Source: Anoxybacillus flavithermus
GTDB taxonomy: Bacteria > Bacillota > Bacilli > Bacillales > Anoxybacillaceae
NCBI RefSeq assembly: GCF_002742685.1
Contig: NZ_PEDM01000007.1
Span: 1 to 64,000, forward strand
DNA length: 64,000 nucleotides
Direction of reading: 5' to 3'
Shown one piece after another: positions 52,655-62,302 of this stretch. The notes beneath the pieces are model-generated. The model ran no database searches, was not told where the DNA came from, and worked only from the letters and a program-made list of their open reading frames with translations. The position numbers and the translations under genes are program-made. Each line of letters begins with the position of its first letter. Within the stretch, counting starts at the first letter, position 1.

Positions 52655-52787
52655 GTTTGTTCCTCCTAATTCGAAAAGTATATATTTAAATTTATTAAAA
52701 AATTCTAATATTTAATACTTTATTATTTATTGTTTTACTGGCATAATAAAAGAAAAAAGAAGGAAATATGAAAAAGTGGGTGGAGAG

Positions 52788-53387
52788 ATGAAAAGCACGG
52801 AACGACATTATTCTGTTAAAGAGGCAATGTTATTTAGTCAAAGAGTTGCCCAATTAAGTAAAGCATTGTGGAAATCAATCGAAAAAGATTGGCAACAATG
52901 GATTAAACCGTTTGACTTAAACATTAACGAGCATCATATTTTATGGATTGCCTACCATTTAAAAGGGGCTTCCATTTCTGAAATCGCAAAGTTTGGCGTT
53001 ATGCATGTATCGACAGCATTTAATTTCTCAAAAAAATTAGAGGAACGTGGATTGTTGTCGTTTTCGAAAAAAGAAGATGATAAGCGAAATACGTACATTG
53101 AACTGACGGAAAAAGGAGAAGAGATTTTATTAAAATTAATGGAGTCATATGATCCGAAACGGACGTCTGTTCTTCAAGGAATTCAACCGTTATATGAATT
53201 GTACGGTAAATTTCCAGAAATGTTAGAAATCATGTGTATGATCCGGAATGTGTACGGGGATGATTTCATGGAAATTTTCGAACGTTCTTTTCAAAACATT
53301 GAACAAGAGTTTGTTGAAGAAAATGGGAAGTTAAAAAAGAAAGATGAGCAAAAAGAAGAAGTAGCTTCATTCGTTGAGCGTATGTAA
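52788..53387 (+). CDS. hpr: Transition-state regulator Hpr (ScoC), MarR family
   Basis: 199 residues, longer than usual MarR proteins and closely like B. subtilis Hpr/Sco[31 protein letters not shown], then the winged helix ([22 protein letters not shown]). It represses proteases and sporulation genes in the transition state. The start is ATG 52788, after GGTGGAGAG. Its 3' end overlaps the convergent yhaI gene by 21 bp. Confidence 0.92.
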   Translation: MKSTERHYSVKEAMLFSQRVAQLSKALWKSIEKDWQQWIKPFDLNINEHHILWIAYHLKGASISEIAKFGVMHVSTAFNFSKKLEERGLLSFSKKEDDKRNTYIELTEKGEEILLKLMESYDPKRTSVLQGIQPLYELYGKFPEMLEIMCMIRNVYGDDFMEIFERSFQNIEQEFVEENGKLKKKDEQKEEVASFVERM

Positions 53388-53708
53388 TAAACGTTGAAAC
53401 TCTGCCATAAGCGGAACGAATAGCTGTTGTTGTTTTAACGCGTCAATCGTCTCGGCAAGTGGAAGGTTCGGATGAAGCGCACTCGCAAACTGTGTAAAAA
53501 GCGAGGTGAAGATGACGAAACCTTCCTCTTTTTGTTGTTTATATTGCTCGCTTAATTGTTCGCAAAGGTGTAATATACTTTCCACTTCCTCTTTCGTCAA
53601 GCCATAGCGGATGACGAGTGAGTAAAACGGCTTTTTTTCCGGTGCGATCATGTCCAACATGAGTGAGAAATAATACTCGAGTTTTTCAATGCGTTGTTCG
53701 ATGCTCAT
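53367..53708 (-). CDS. yhaI: YhaI, DUF1878 protein
   Basis: 113 residues, helical, beginning [21 protein letters not shown] and matching the YhaI family length. Function unknown. The start at 53706-53708 follows AAAGGAG; longer forms upstream read through AT-rich noncoding sequence. It overlaps hpr tail-to-tail. Confidence 0.85.
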   Translation of the reverse strand: MSIEQRIEKLEYYFSLMLDMIAPEKKPFYSLVIRYGLTKEEVESILHLCEQLSEQYKQQKEEGFVIFTSLFTQFASALHPNLPLAETIDALKQQQLFVPLMAEFQRLLHTLNE

Positions 53709-53845
53709 CTTTCGAAACTCCTTTAATGTGATTATGTGTATTATTTTACAGGAATAGTTGTATAAATGAAATGTCGATTGTTGATTTATCAAAAAAATCG
53801 TTGTAAAGTAGGGGAGTAAATACATAAAAACAGGAGGGGAACGGT

Positions 53846-54025
53846 TTGGCGCTTTACTTCATACCCCTTGCGACAGTTGTCCTTTTCATGATTAATCAGC
53901 TAACAAATACTCTTTGTATTCAAAAAGAAATTCCAGAAGAGAAACAGCCAAAAGTATTTCGTACAATTAATGTCCTTATTACGATTTTACTTATTTCTTC
54001 CTACATCGAAGTGTTGTTTGCGTAA
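53846..54025 (+). CDS. Small membrane protein (59 aa), TTG start
   Basis: 59 residues with two hydrophobic segments (about 2-20 and 40-58) and a short polar middle (QKEIPEEKQPKVFRT). CAGGAGGGG lies at good distance before TTG 53846. A strong terminator follows. Family not recognised. Confidence 0.7.
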   Translation: MALYFIPLATVVLFMINQLTNTLCIQKEIPEEKQPKVFRTINVLITILLISSYIEVLFA

Positions 54026-54026
54026 A

Positions 54027-54056
54027 AAAGCTGACAGCGTCCCTGTCAGCTTTTTT
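54027..54056. terminator. Bidirectional terminator
   Basis: AAGCTGACAG and CTGTCAGCTT stem around CGTCC, followed by TTTTTTT; it also ends the yjcZ-type gene on the minus strand. Confidence 0.85.
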
Positions 54057-54060
54057 TCTT

Positions 54061-54153
54061 TTAGTATAACCAAGCAGCTCCGACGATAATTAATAAAATA
54101 AACAACACAACGATTAACGCAAATCCATTTGCATATCCTACTCCTGCACCCAT
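54061..54153 (-). CDS. YjcZ-family sporulation peptide (30 aa)
   Basis: 30 residues: a Gly-rich start (MGAGVGYANG) then one hydrophobic helix ending AAWLY, the pattern of the YjcZ family of tiny sporulation-associated membrane proteins. AAAGGAGGTG precedes the ATG at 54151-54153. Confidence 0.85.
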   Translation of the reverse strand: MGAGVGYANGFALIVVLFILLIIVGAAWLY

Positions 54154-54318
54154 AGACGACACCTCCTTTCGTATATGAAGGCGTTGCGACGCTTTGACAA
54201 TGTATTGTATGTCAAAAGGGGCAAAAAGGTATGGGCGCAGTTTTGCTTTATTTTAGCTTTCGGAAAAAATATGGTATAGTATGTTTTGTGTACATTTATA
54301 GATAGGAGTTGTGAGAAC

Positions 54319-55152
54319 ATGAAAAAATGGACAGTTGCCATGTCGGCAGCAGCGATGCTTGCGCTTTCGGCTTGTAATAACGGATCGGATGTTGTCGTCG
54401 AAACGAAGGAAGGCAACATTACAAAAGAAGAATTGTACAACGAAATGAAAGAACGTTACGGCAAAGATGTGTTACGCGATCTTGTACATGAGAAAGTGTT
54501 AAGCAAAAAGTTTAAAGTAACGGATGAGGAGCTAAATAAGGAAATCGAAAATTTAAAAGAGATGTACGGTATGCAATATGATTTAGCGGTGCAACAAAAT
54601 GGAGAAGAAGCAATTCGAGACATGGTCAAACTTGATTTGTTGCGCCAAAAAGCAGCGATGGAAGATATTAAAGTGTCAGATGAAGAGTTGAGAAAATATT
54701 ACAATGAATATAAGCCGAAAGTGAAAGCAAGTCATATTTTAGTCGCCGATGAAAAGACAGCAAAAGAAATTAAAGGAAAGCTAGAAAAAGGTGAAGACTT
54801 TGCGAAATTAGCAAAAGAATATTCGAAAGATACAGGTTCGGCACAAAATGGTGGCGATTTAGGCTGGTTTGGACCAGGGAAAATGGTCGAAGAGTTTGAA
54901 AAGGCAGCGTATGCCCTAAACGTCGGTGAAATTAGTGATCCAGTTAAAACACAATTTGGATACCATATCATTAAAGTAACGGATAAAGAAAAGAAAAAGT
55001 CATTTGATGAAATGAAAGAAGAAATTGAATTCGAAGTGAAAAAGAGCAAACTTGATACATCGAAAGTACAATCGAAGCTTGACAAACTGATGAAAGAAGC
55101 AAATGTAGACATTAAAGATAAATCGTTAAAAGATGCGTTAAAGAGCGAGTAA
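54319..55152 (+). CDS. prsA: Foldase lipoprotein PrsA (parvulin-type peptidyl-prolyl isomerase)
   Basis: 277 residues. Lipobox LSAC places the lipid-modified cysteine at C19. The parvulin domain lies at about 130-230 ([45 protein letters not shown]-type end). PrsA folds secreted proteins outside the membrane and is essential in B. subtilis. The start is ATG 54319, after AGGAG. Confidence 0.94.
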   Translation: MKKWTVAMSAAAMLALSACNNGSDVVVETKEGNITKEELYNEMKERYGKDVLRDLVHEKVLSKKFKVTDEELNKEIENLKEMYGMQYDLAVQQNGEEAIRDMVKLDLLRQKAAMEDIKVSDEELRKYYNEYKPKVKASHILVADEKTAKEIKGKLEKGEDFAKLAKEYSKDTGSAQNGGDLGWFGPGKMVEEFEKAAYALNVGEISDPVKTQFGYHIIKVTDKEKKKSFDEMKEEIEFEVKKSKLDTSKVQSKLDKLMKEANVDIKDKSLKDALKSE

Positions 55153-55162
55153 TAATGACGAA

Positions 55163-55196
55163 AGAAGGTGTCCCATGCGGACACCTTCTTTTTACA
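55163..55196. terminator. Bidirectional terminator between prsA and hit
   Basis: AAGAAGGTGTCC and GGACACCTTCTT form a 12-bp stem around CATGC, followed by T residues. Confidence 0.88.
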
Positions 55197-55611
55197 GGGC
55201 TTGTTTGATTTGTGTGGCAATATGTTGCAAGTCATCAAACGTATAGTTGCTTTGATTTGATTTCCATACCGCCCCGAAGCCGTCACCTTTACCGTATCGT
55301 GGAATGATGTGCATATGATAATGAAAAACCGTTTGGCCTGCAATTTCCCCGTTATTGCTTAAAATATTGATGCCTTCTGGGGAAAACTGTTCACGAATCG
55401 CATTGGCGATTGTAGGAACAACTTCAAATACACGTTGGGCAAGCTCAGGTGTTAACTCATAAATATTTTCTTTATGTACTTTTGGTACGACAAGCGTATG
55501 CCCTTTCGTCACTTGACTAATGTCTAAAAAGGCAATGACATGATCATTTTCAAATACTTTTGCACAAGGAATGTCGCCGCTTATAATTTTGCAAAAAATA
55601 CAGTCGCTCAT
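55192..55611 (-). CDS. hit: HIT-family nucleotide-binding protein Hit
   Basis: 139 residues. The histidine triad is H97, H99, H101 (FHYHMHIIP). N-terminal CIFCKII gives a possible metal site. HIT proteins hydrolyse nucleotide phosphoramidates or dinucleotides. Its position next to ecsA on the opposite strand is as in B. subtilis. The 410-bp leader upstream is unusual and structured. Confidence 0.93.
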   Translation of the reverse strand: MSDCIFCKIISGDIPCAKVFENDHVIAFLDISQVTKGHTLVVPKVHKENIYELTPELAQRVFEVVPTIANAIREQFSPEGINILSNNGEIAGQTVFHYHMHIIPRYGKGDGFGAVWKSNQSNYTFDDLQHIATQIKQAL

Positions 55612-55664
55612 GATGACGCCACCTTTCTTTCCATTTTGTCTTTATTTTACCACACGATTGTCGT

Positions 55665-55975
55665 TTCGAAAAACGGAAAGAGCAGGATGCGCATCGCATC
55701 CTGCCCATTGAAGAGGGAGCTTCATGATTACGTGTCTTTTGGGAACACCTCATTTACGAGTAGAGTCAGTTACGCGTTTGTGAGTACGACGTTGTTCAAG
55801 ATGACCATCCCCTTTTTCAGGGAGTGTTTTCGTTGTTACAGGCTAGCTAATGTGCGGCCCGTAGACACCTCATTTCATCGTTTTCTTGAACTTGCTTTGT
55901 TGCTCACTGCGACTTGCTACTTGCTACTTGTTTGTCCCTCTTCGCTACTTATCATAACCCGTTTTTCTTTTCATT
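55665..55975 (-). ncRNA. Structured gene-free region between hit and ecsA (candidate RNA)
   Basis: Four long-range pairings are nested in the right order. 55935-55943 pairs with 55710-55718 (9 bp), 55903-55907 with 55780-55784 (5 bp) and 55884-55891 with 55794-55801 (8 bp). Inside these, GAG(G)TGT can pair with ACACTC. A perfect 10-bp hairpin with loop CAT (55682-55704) would come at the 3' end on the minus strand, followed by TCTTTCCGTTTTT. The minus strand is favoured by this terminator-like end; it would be a free RNA or a hit leader. No T-box or other element I know is recognisable. Confidence 0.5.
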
Positions 55976-56021
55976 ATTCATTTGTTAAAATAAAAAATAA
56001 TGATGTAAAGAAAGGAAAGCG

Positions 56022-56768
56022 ATGATGGCACTATTACAAGTTCAGCATATATTCGGTGGCTATACGAACCAAAATATTTTAGATGACGTATCGTTTACCG
56101 TGCAAAAAGGGGAAGCTGTTGCGCTAATCGGGTTAAATGGAGCAGGAAAAAGCACGACGATTAAACATATTATCGGATTGATGCAACCGCGCAAAGGATC
56201 GATTACGATCAACGACATAACGTTTCAAGATGACCCGGAACAATATCGGGCACAATTTACATACATTCCGGAAATGCCTGCGTTGTACGAAGAATTAACA
56301 CTTGAAGAACATTTACGCCTAACTGCCATGGCGTATGGTGTACGTGATGAGGAATATGAACAGCGTGTACCAAAATTATTGAAGGCGTTTCGACTTGAGA
56401 AAAAATTAGGGGCGTTTCCTGCGTTTTTTTCCAAAGGAATGAAACAAAAAGTGATGATTATGTGCGCTTTTTTAGTGGATGCTCCGCTTTATATTATTGA
56501 TGAACCGTTTGTTGGATTAGATCCGCTCGCCATTCAAGCGTTGCTTCAGCTCATTGAGGAGAGAAAAAAGGAGGGAGCGGGCATTTTGATGTCAACGCAT
56601 ATTTTAGCAACGGCTGAGCGATATTGTGATTCATTCGTCATTTTACATAACGGACAAGTAAAAGCAACAGGGTCATTGCCAACGCTTCAAGAACAGCTAC
56701 ATATGCCCGATGCGACGTTAGATGATATATATATCGAATTAACGAAGGAAGAGATGAACGATGATTGA
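56022..56768 (+). CDS. ecsA: ABC transporter ATPase EcsA
   Basis: 248 residues. Walker A GLNGAGKST, degenerate signature FSKGMKQKV, Walker B LYIIDEPFVGLDP and H-loop STHIL are all present. EcsA with EcsB affects protein secretion, peptide pheromone handling and intramembrane proteolysis by RasP in B. subtilis. Two adjacent ATG codons (56022, 56025) follow AAAGGAAAG. It overlaps ecsB by eight bases. Confidence 0.93.
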   Translation: MMALLQVQHIFGGYTNQNILDDVSFTVQKGEAVALIGLNGAGKSTTIKHIIGLMQPRKGSITINDITFQDDPEQYRAQFTYIPEMPALYEELTLEEHLRLTAMAYGVRDEEYEQRVPKLLKAFRLEKKLGAFPAFFSKGMKQKVMIMCAFLVDAPLYIIDEPFVGLDPLAIQALLQLIEERKKEGAGILMSTHILATAERYCDSFVILHNGQVKATGSLPTLQEQLHMPDATLDDIYIELTKEEMNDD

Positions 56769-57945
56769 TGGACAGCAGGTATGGAAAAAACGAATGATTG
56801 CTCATCTTGCTGAAGTGAGACGGTACGGTCGATATATGTTCAATGACCATTTGTTGCTCGTCTTATTTATCGGAATCGGGGCAAGTGCGGTATTTTATAA
56901 GCGAGCAGTTGATGAACTAACGTCGTTTCCTTACGCGGTCGTTGCTGCGCTTCTGCTCGCTTTTGCAGTGACACAAGGTGGAGTGCGGACGCTTGTCAAA
57001 GAAGCGGATGCGTTGTTTCTTCTTCCGGTGGAAAGACGGCTTCGTCCTTATTTTTGGCGCGCGGCAGGATATAGTTTTTTTCTTCATTTGTATGTTTCGC
57101 TCATCGTCTTCGTCGTTCTTTTGCCCCTTCACGTGAAGTTTTCAACGCAGCCACTCTCAGTTGTCGTGATGGCAATTGCATTATTAACAGGGTGGAATAC
57201 GTTCGTTCAATGGCAAGAGGAGGCACGAATCGGGCGAGATCGCTTTCACACATTCGTTCGCTTTTTAGTAAATGTGACGTTGTTTTATTTTTTATTATTG
57301 AAACAATATGTATGGATGCTTGTCCCTTTATTGTTTATGGTTATCATTGCGCTTGATGTGGAGCGAAAAGGAAAAGAGAACGCAATCCAATGGGAGCAGT
57401 TGCTTGCGAATGAACGAAAGCGAATGCAAGCATTTTATCGGCTCGCACATGCGTTTGTCGATGTTCCACACATCAAACATACAGTCAAAAAACGAACGTG
57501 GCTTCGGTTCTTTTTCCGTTTACTTGATGGTTTCCATATGCGACCGTATACGTATTTGTATGCACGCACCTTTTTCCGTGCAGGCGACTATTTCGGCTTG
57601 TTCGTTCGCCTAACAGCGATCGGTAGCGTCTTTATTTTTACGTTACCTCGCGGTGTGGAGTGGTTCGCTCTTTTGTGTGCTTATGCCACAGCTATTCAAC
57701 TGCTTTCGATGCATTCGTATCACCGAGGCCATCCGATTTTGTTTCTTTATCCGTTGACGCCTGCTGAGGCGCATCGGTCGTTCATGCGCGTGTTACTTGC
57801 TATTGGGATGAGCCAAGCGCTTATTTTTGCGATGGTTGCATATATCGCTCACGGCGTTTTTGTTATGTTATGGACGTTTTTTATTGTTTTCGTCTGTTAT
57901 GTCGCGGTGATGTTTTATGTGGGAAGAAAACGAGAAGCGGATTAA
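56761..57945 (+). CDS. ecsB: ABC transporter membrane subunit EcsB
   Basis: 394 residues with about ten hydrophobic segments and a large charged loop around 200-260. It is the permease partner of EcsA. The B. subtilis third gene ecsC is absent; instead a convergent amidohydrolase gene overlaps the end by four bases. Confidence 0.92.
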   Translation: MIDGQQVWKKRMIAHLAEVRRYGRYMFNDHLLLVLFIGIGASAVFYKRAVDELTSFPYAVVAALLLAFAVTQGGVRTLVKEADALFLLPVERRLRPYFWRAAGYSFFLHLYVSLIVFVVLLPLHVKFSTQPLSVVVMAIALLTGWNTFVQWQEEARIGRDRFHTFVRFLVNVTLFYFLLLKQYVWMLVPLLFMVIIALDVERKGKENAIQWEQLLANERKRMQAFYRLAHAFVDVPHIKHTVKKRTWLRFFFRLLDGFHMRPYTYLYARTFFRAGDYFGLFVRLTAIGSVFIFTLPRGVEWFALLCAYATAIQLLSMHSYHRGHPILFLYPLTPAEAHRSFMRVLLAIGMSQALIFAMVAYIAHGVFVMLWTFFIVFVCYVAVMFYVGRKREAD

Positions 57946-59132
57946 AACGGCTTCTCGTCTTTTTTCATATAACTGATCGCTGTAAGACCAAGCGTTTTTG
58001 CTGCAATAAGCATCGCACGTTCATCAAAATCAAATTTCGGATGATGGTGCGGATAGGCGATCGTTGTTGTTTCGGCTTTTGCACCTGTAAAGAAAAACGT
58101 TCCTTTTACATGTTGTAAATAATAAGCGAAGTCTTCCCCGCCCATATGTGGCTGAATTTCAACGACATCGGTTACATCTTCTATTTCACGAGCGGTAGCG
58201 ATGAGAAATTTCGTTTCTTCTTCATGGTTTACAACGGGCGGATAGCCGCGCATATACGTGTATTCGTACGTACAACCGTTGGCGATGCAAGTTCCTTTGA
58301 CAATTTGTTCAATTTCTCTTTCAATGTCATTGCGCACTTGTTCAGAAAATGTGCGCACCGTCCCGACTAATGTCGCGCGATCAGCGATCACGTTAAATGC
58401 GTTGTCGGAAACGAAAGAGCCGATCGAAACAACAGCAGGTTCAAGCGGATCGACGCGTCGGCTGACGATTTGCTGTAAATGCAGGACAAGCTGTGATGCG
58501 GTAACGATCGCATCTTTCGTTTTGTGAGGTTCTGCCCCATGACCGCCAGAACCTTGAATAATGATTTGAAAGCGGTCTGCAGCTGCCATGATCGGTCCTG
58601 TACGATATTGAATGACGCCTGTCGGCTCTGTTGCCCATAAATGTGTGCCAAAAATCGCATCCACTCCTTCTAAACAACCGTCCTCAATCATCGCTTTTGC
58701 TCCACCTGGTGCATATTCTTCTGCATGTTGATGAATGCAAACGATCGTGCCGCTCCAATGCTCGCGCAATTCGTAAAGCGCTTTGGCAAGAACAAGTAGT
58801 GTGGCAGTATGACCATCGTGTCCACATGCGTGCATGACACCTGGAATTTTTGATTTATATGGCACATCTTTTTCATCTTGAATCGGAAGAGCATCGAAGT
58901 CCGCCCGAAGTGCCACCGTTTTTCCGCCTTGTTGGCCATGAATGGTGGCGACTACTCCATTTCCTCCGACATTTGTTCGAACAGGAATGCCGAGTTGTTT
59001 ATAGTAATTCGCAATATACGCGGCTGTTTTATACTCTTGAAACGATAGCTCAGGATGTTGATGGAAATGACGACGAATCGCTACCATGTCGTCGTAATAT
59101 TCGTGAAGTTTAGTAAATAACAACGTTTTCAT
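57942..59132 (-). CDS. M20 family amidohydrolase/peptidase (YhaA-like)
   Basis: 396 residues. Metal-binding motifs HACGHDGH (101-108, with C103) and RADFDALP (77-84), then HQHAEEYAPGGA with the catalytic Glu pair. It belongs to the aminoacylase/IAA-amino-acid hydrolase group, which removes N-acyl groups from amino acids; the substrate is unknown. The start at 59130-59132 follows AAAGGACGG. It is convergent with ecsB. Confidence 0.88.
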   Translation of the reverse strand: MKTLLFTKLHEYYDDMVAIRRHFHQHPELSFQEYKTAAYIANYYKQLGIPVRTNVGGNGVVATIHGQQGGKTVALRADFDALPIQDEKDVPYKSKIPGVMHACGHDGHTATLLVLAKALYELREHWSGTIVCIHQHAEEYAPGGAKAMIEDGCLEGVDAIFGTHLWATEPTGVIQYRTGPIMAAADRFQIIIQGSGGHGAEPHKTKDAIVTASQLVLHLQQIVSRRVDPLEPAVVSIGSFVSDNAFNVIADRATLVGTVRTFSEQVRNDIEREIEQIVKGTCIANGCTYEYTYMRGYPPVVNHEEETKFLIATAREIEDVTDVVEIQPHMGGEDFAYYLQHVKGTFFFTGAKAETTTIAYPHHHPKFDFDERAMLIAAKTLGLTAISYMKKDEKPF

Positions 59133-59169
59133 ATGCACCGTCCTTTCTGTTTTTTCCATTATACCATCG

Positions 59170-59212
59170 TTGACAAACGTCCGAAAACAATGTAATATAC
59201 CCATATACGTAT
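59170..59212 (+). promoter_or_regulatory. Promoter with CstR-like operator before the membrane rhodanese gene
   Basis: TTGACA (59170-59175), 17 bp and TAATAT (59193-59198). The palindrome ATACCCATATACGTAT (59197-59212) overlaps the -10, in the same position and form as at the sulfur operon 50 kb away (9173-9215). Confidence 0.65.
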
Positions 59213-59227
59213 TTAGGAGGAGAACAT

Positions 59228-59596
59228 ATGGGCACATGGATCAATGTTGTTTTCATTATTTTACTCATTTACTTTGTTGCGACGAAAATGTTGCCGACAA
59301 AAGGTGTCGAACATATCACGCCCGATGAGTTAAAAAGCAAACTAAAAGAAACGAAAAACCGTCAATTCATCGATGTGCGCACACCAGCAGAATATCGCTC
59401 GCGCAACATTCGTCAGTTTAAAAACATTCCCCTTCATGAGCTATCCGTCAAATTGAACGAACTTGATCGGGAAAAAGAAACGATTGTTATTTGCCAAAGC
59501 GGCATGCGCAGCAATCAAGCAGCAAAAATATTAGTGAAAAATGGTTTTAAGCGCGTTGTCAATGTGCGCGGCGGCATGAACGCTTGGAACGACTAA
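59228..59596 (+). CDS. Membrane-anchored rhodanese (YqhL-like)
   Basis: 122 residues: one N-terminal membrane helix (about 4-21), then a rhodanese domain with active loop CQSGMRSN (C89). TAGGAGGAG precedes the ATG. Its promoter palindrome suggests common control with the sulfur genes at 9-13 kb. Confidence 0.9.
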   Translation: MGTWINVVFIILLIYFVATKMLPTKGVEHITPDELKSKLKETKNRQFIDVRTPAEYRSRNIRQFKNIPLHELSVKLNELDREKETIVICQSGMRSNQAAKILVKNGFKRVVNVRGGMNAWND

Positions 59597-59622
59597 AGGC
59601 TGACGACATGTCAGCCTTCTTT
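59594..59622. terminator. Bidirectional terminator
   Basis: AAAGGCTGAC-GACAT-GTCAGCCTT stem, followed by CTTTT. Confidence 0.85.
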
Positions 59623-60117
59623 TACAACCGTATATGTTGTCACGTAAGATGGACGCGGGAAAATGGATCGTTGTTGATCTATTCCTTCTTCTGTGCCGCG
59701 TTTTTGATGCGCTTTTTCATACGCTTTTGATTGTTGCCAACGGCGAAAGGCACTTTCGTCTTCCCACATCGTCATAATGACGTACGTATCGCTTTTTAAC
59801 GGACGTAAGACGCGAATGGCGACAAATCCTGGTTCTTGTTCAATTAAGCGCGCCCGCTGTTGAAACCGATGTTCAAATAGCGGTCTTCCTTCATCGGTGA
59901 CCGGAATGTTATTACACACGACAAACGTCCCTCCGAATGATCCAACAGCATCAAGCACTTCATACGGACGCGGCTCATGAAAGACGCTTTTTCCTTCCGT
60001 CTCATGAATGAGCATTCCGTTTTCCTCATCGCATACGAGCAACATTTGCTCACCCGGATATTGACTGCGCAATCGTTGTAAATAGTCGATCGTACCATTT
60101 GTCATAAATACGTACAC
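59611..60117 (-). CDS. hmoB: Heme-degrading monooxygenase HmoB (YhgC)
   Basis: 168 residues with an antibiotic-biosynthesis-monooxygenase fold in the C-terminal half (EPGFVAIRVLRPL, MTMWEDESAFRRWQQS, and a His in KAHQKR as the likely heme ligand). It matches B. subtilis HmoB, which degrades heme to release iron. AGGAGG lies eight bases before GTG 60117, which gives the HmoB-like N-terminus; an ATG six bases upstream is too close to the site. It lies beside hemEHY as in B. subtilis. Confidence 0.88.
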   Translation of the reverse strand: MYVFMTNGTIDYLQRLRSQYPGEQMLLVCDEENGMLIHETEGKSVFHEPRPYEVLDAVGSFGGTFVVCNNIPVTDEGRPLFEHRFQQRARLIEQEPGFVAIRVLRPLKSDTYVIMTMWEDESAFRRWQQSKAYEKAHQKRGTEEGIDQQRSIFPRPSYVTTYTVVKEG

Positions 60118-60303
60118 GAACATCCCCTCCTTTCATTCGTTGCTCATATTTTACCACTTTCTTTTCTTCTTGGCGATTTCATGAACGTTGCGTATTATTA
60201 CTACCCAGACGGTGAAAAAATCGGTATAGTTGTGTTAGTGGAAACAAATGAGTTATTTCGCTACACTATAATATAAGTGATTACATAATGTGAAAGGATG
60301 GAC

Positions 60304-61347
60304 ATGATGATTAAAAACGATACATTTTTACGCGCTTGTCGCGGAGAAGCGACAGAATACGTTCCAGTTTGGTATATGAGACAAGCAGGACGTTCACAAC
60401 CAGAATATCGGGCTTTAAAAGAAAAATATTCCCTTTTTGAAATTACTCATCAACCAGAGCTATGTGCGTACGTGACACGTTTGCCTGTCGAACAATATAA
60501 CGTCGATGCGGCGATTCTTTACAAAGATATTATGTCACCGCTTCCAGCTATCGGGGTTGACGTCGATATTAAAGCGGGGATTGGTCCGGTCATTGCGAAT
60601 CCGATTCGCTCTCTTGCCGATGTCGAACGTCTCGGTGAAATCGACCCAGAACATGATGTACCGTACGTCCTTGAAACGATTCGAATATTAACGAAAGAGC
60701 AACTGACTGTTCCGCTCATCGGTTTTGCAGGTGCACCGTTTACTTTAGCAAGCTATATGATTGAAGGTGGACCATCAAAAAACTATAACAAAACGAAAGC
60801 GTTTATGTATGCCGAGCAAAAAGCATGGTTTGCCCTTATGGATAAGTTGGCAGATATGACGATTCGCTACGTGAAAGCGCAAATTCGCGCCGGTGCAAGC
60901 GCCATTCAAATTTTTGATTCTTGGGTTGGCGCTGTCAATGTTTCTGATTATCGCCAATTTATTAAACCGACGATGGAGCGTATTTTTACAGCGCTTCGTG
61001 ACGAAAACGTTCCGCTTATTATGTTCGGTGTTGGGGCAAGCCATTTAGCGAAAGAATGGCATGATTTGCCGCTTGACGTGGTCGGTTTAGATTGGCGCTT
61101 ATCCATTCGTGAAGCGAGGGACATGGGACTTACAAAAGCGTTACAAGGCAATTTAGACCCAGCCGTATTGCTTGCGCCATGGGAAGTCATTGAAGCGCGC
61201 GTGAAACAAATTTTAGATGAAGGCATGGCGCATGAAGGTGGATACGTATTTAACTTAGGGCACGGCATTTTCCCACAAATCAAGCCGGAGACGTTAAAAC
61301 GACTTACAGCATTTATTCACGATTATTCAGCAAAAAGAAAAGGATGA
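60304..61347 (+). CDS. hemE: Uroporphyrinogen decarboxylase HemE
   Basis: 347 residues. Conserved [16 protein letters not shown] and [10 protein letters not shown]-type segments and the catalytic Asp region ILYKDIM are visible. It makes coproporphyrinogen III. GAAAGG lies before ATG 60304; ATG codons at 60298 and 60307 are alternatives. First gene of the hemEHY cluster. Confidence 0.95.
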   Translation: MMIKNDTFLRACRGEATEYVPVWYMRQAGRSQPEYRALKEKYSLFEITHQPELCAYVTRLPVEQYNVDAAILYKDIMSPLPAIGVDVDIKAGIGPVIANPIRSLADVERLGEIDPEHDVPYVLETIRILTKEQLTVPLIGFAGAPFTLASYMIEGGPSKNYNKTKAFMYAEQKAWFALMDKLADMTIRYVKAQIRAGASAIQIFDSWVGAVNVSDYRQFIKPTMERIFTALRDENVPLIMFGVGASHLAKEWHDLPLDVVGLDWRLSIREARDMGLTKALQGNLDPAVLLAPWEVIEARVKQILDEGMAHEGGYVFNLGHGIFPQIKPETLKRLTAFIHDYSAKRKG

Positions 61348-61354
61348 ATAAACG

Positions 61355-62302
61355 ATGTCAAAAAAAGTAATGGGATTGCTTGTCATGGCGTACGGCACGC
61401 CATACAAAGAGGAAGATTTAGAGCGATATTATACGCATATTCGACACGGTCGTAAACCGTCGGAAGAAATGTTGGTCGATCTTCGCGAACGCTATGAAGC
61501 GATCGGGGGGATTTCTCCGCTTGCGGCCATTACGAAACAACAAGCGGAAAAGCTTGCTGAACGGCTGAATGAAGTGCAAGATGACGTTGAATTTCGCGTA
61601 TACTTAGGGCTGAAGCATATTGAACCGTTCGTTGAAGATGCTGTTCGGCAAATGCATGAAGACGGCATTGAAGAAGCGGTTTCGATCGTATTAGCCCCGC
61701 ATTTTTCGACGTTTAGCGTCAAATCGTACAACGGACGAGCGAAAGAAGAAGCGGCGCGTTTAGGCGGACCGACATTGACGTGTGTGGAAAGTTGGTATAC
61801 TGAGCCAAAATTTATTCAATATTGGGCAGATCGAGTGAAAGAAACGTATGCGGCGATGTCTGAACGAGAGCGCAACAAAGCGATGTTAATCGTGTCAGCG
61901 CATAGCTTGCCTGAAAAAATTATTGCTATGGGCGATCCGTATCCGCAACAGCTACAAGAAACGGCGGACTTGATTGCGAAAGAAGCAGGCGTTTCTGACT
62001 ATGTGATCGGATGGCAAAGTGCAGGGAATACGCCAGAGCCGTGGCTAGGTCCTGATGTGCAAGATTTAACACGGCAATTATACGAAGAAAAGCAATACGA
62101 GGCGTTTGTATATGTTCCAGCTGGATTTGTCGCAGATCATTTAGAAGTGTTATACGATAACGACATTGAATGCAAGCAAGTCACGGACGAATTAGGGGTA
62201 AGTTACTATCGTCCACCGATGCCGAATGCGCATCCACAGTTTATTGACGCCCTTGCAACCGTTGTTTTAAACCATTTACGTAAAGAAGGCTGGTCGTTAT
62301 GA
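61355..62302 (+). CDS. hemH: Coproporphyrin ferrochelatase HemH (CpfC)
   Basis: 315 residues, monomeric Bacillus-type ferrochelatase. The metal-site His is in SAHSLPEKI (near 183), with the Glu further on. In Gram-positives it inserts iron into coproporphyrin III. AAAGGATGA precedes the ATG. It overlaps hemY by four bases. Confidence 0.95.
   Translation: MSKKVMGLLVMAYGTPYKEEDLERYYTHIRHGRKPSEEMLVDLRERYEAIGGISPLAAITKQQAEKLAERLNEVQDDVEFRVYLGLKHIEPFVEDAVRQMHEDGIEEAVSIVLAPHFSTFSVKSYNGRAKEEAARLGGPTLTCVESWYTEPKFIQYWADRVKETYAAMSERERNKAMLIVSAHSLPEKIIAMGDPYPQQLQETADLIAKEAGVSDYVIGWQSAGNTPEPWLGPDVQDLTRQLYEEKQYEAFVYVPAGFVADHLEVLYDNDIECKQVTDELGVSYYRPPMPNAHPQFIDALATVVLNHLRKEGWSL

Noticed and set aside
55612-56021. 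T-box or known riboswitch in the hit leader
   Set aside because: No AGGGTGGNACCGCG-type T-box core or other riboswitch core I know is present on either strand.
55540-56025. Plus-strand 160-codon frame across the hit-ecsA gap
   Set aside because: It begins antisense to hit, has no ribosome binding site, and its product has no domain-like pattern; the RNA pairings explain the region better.
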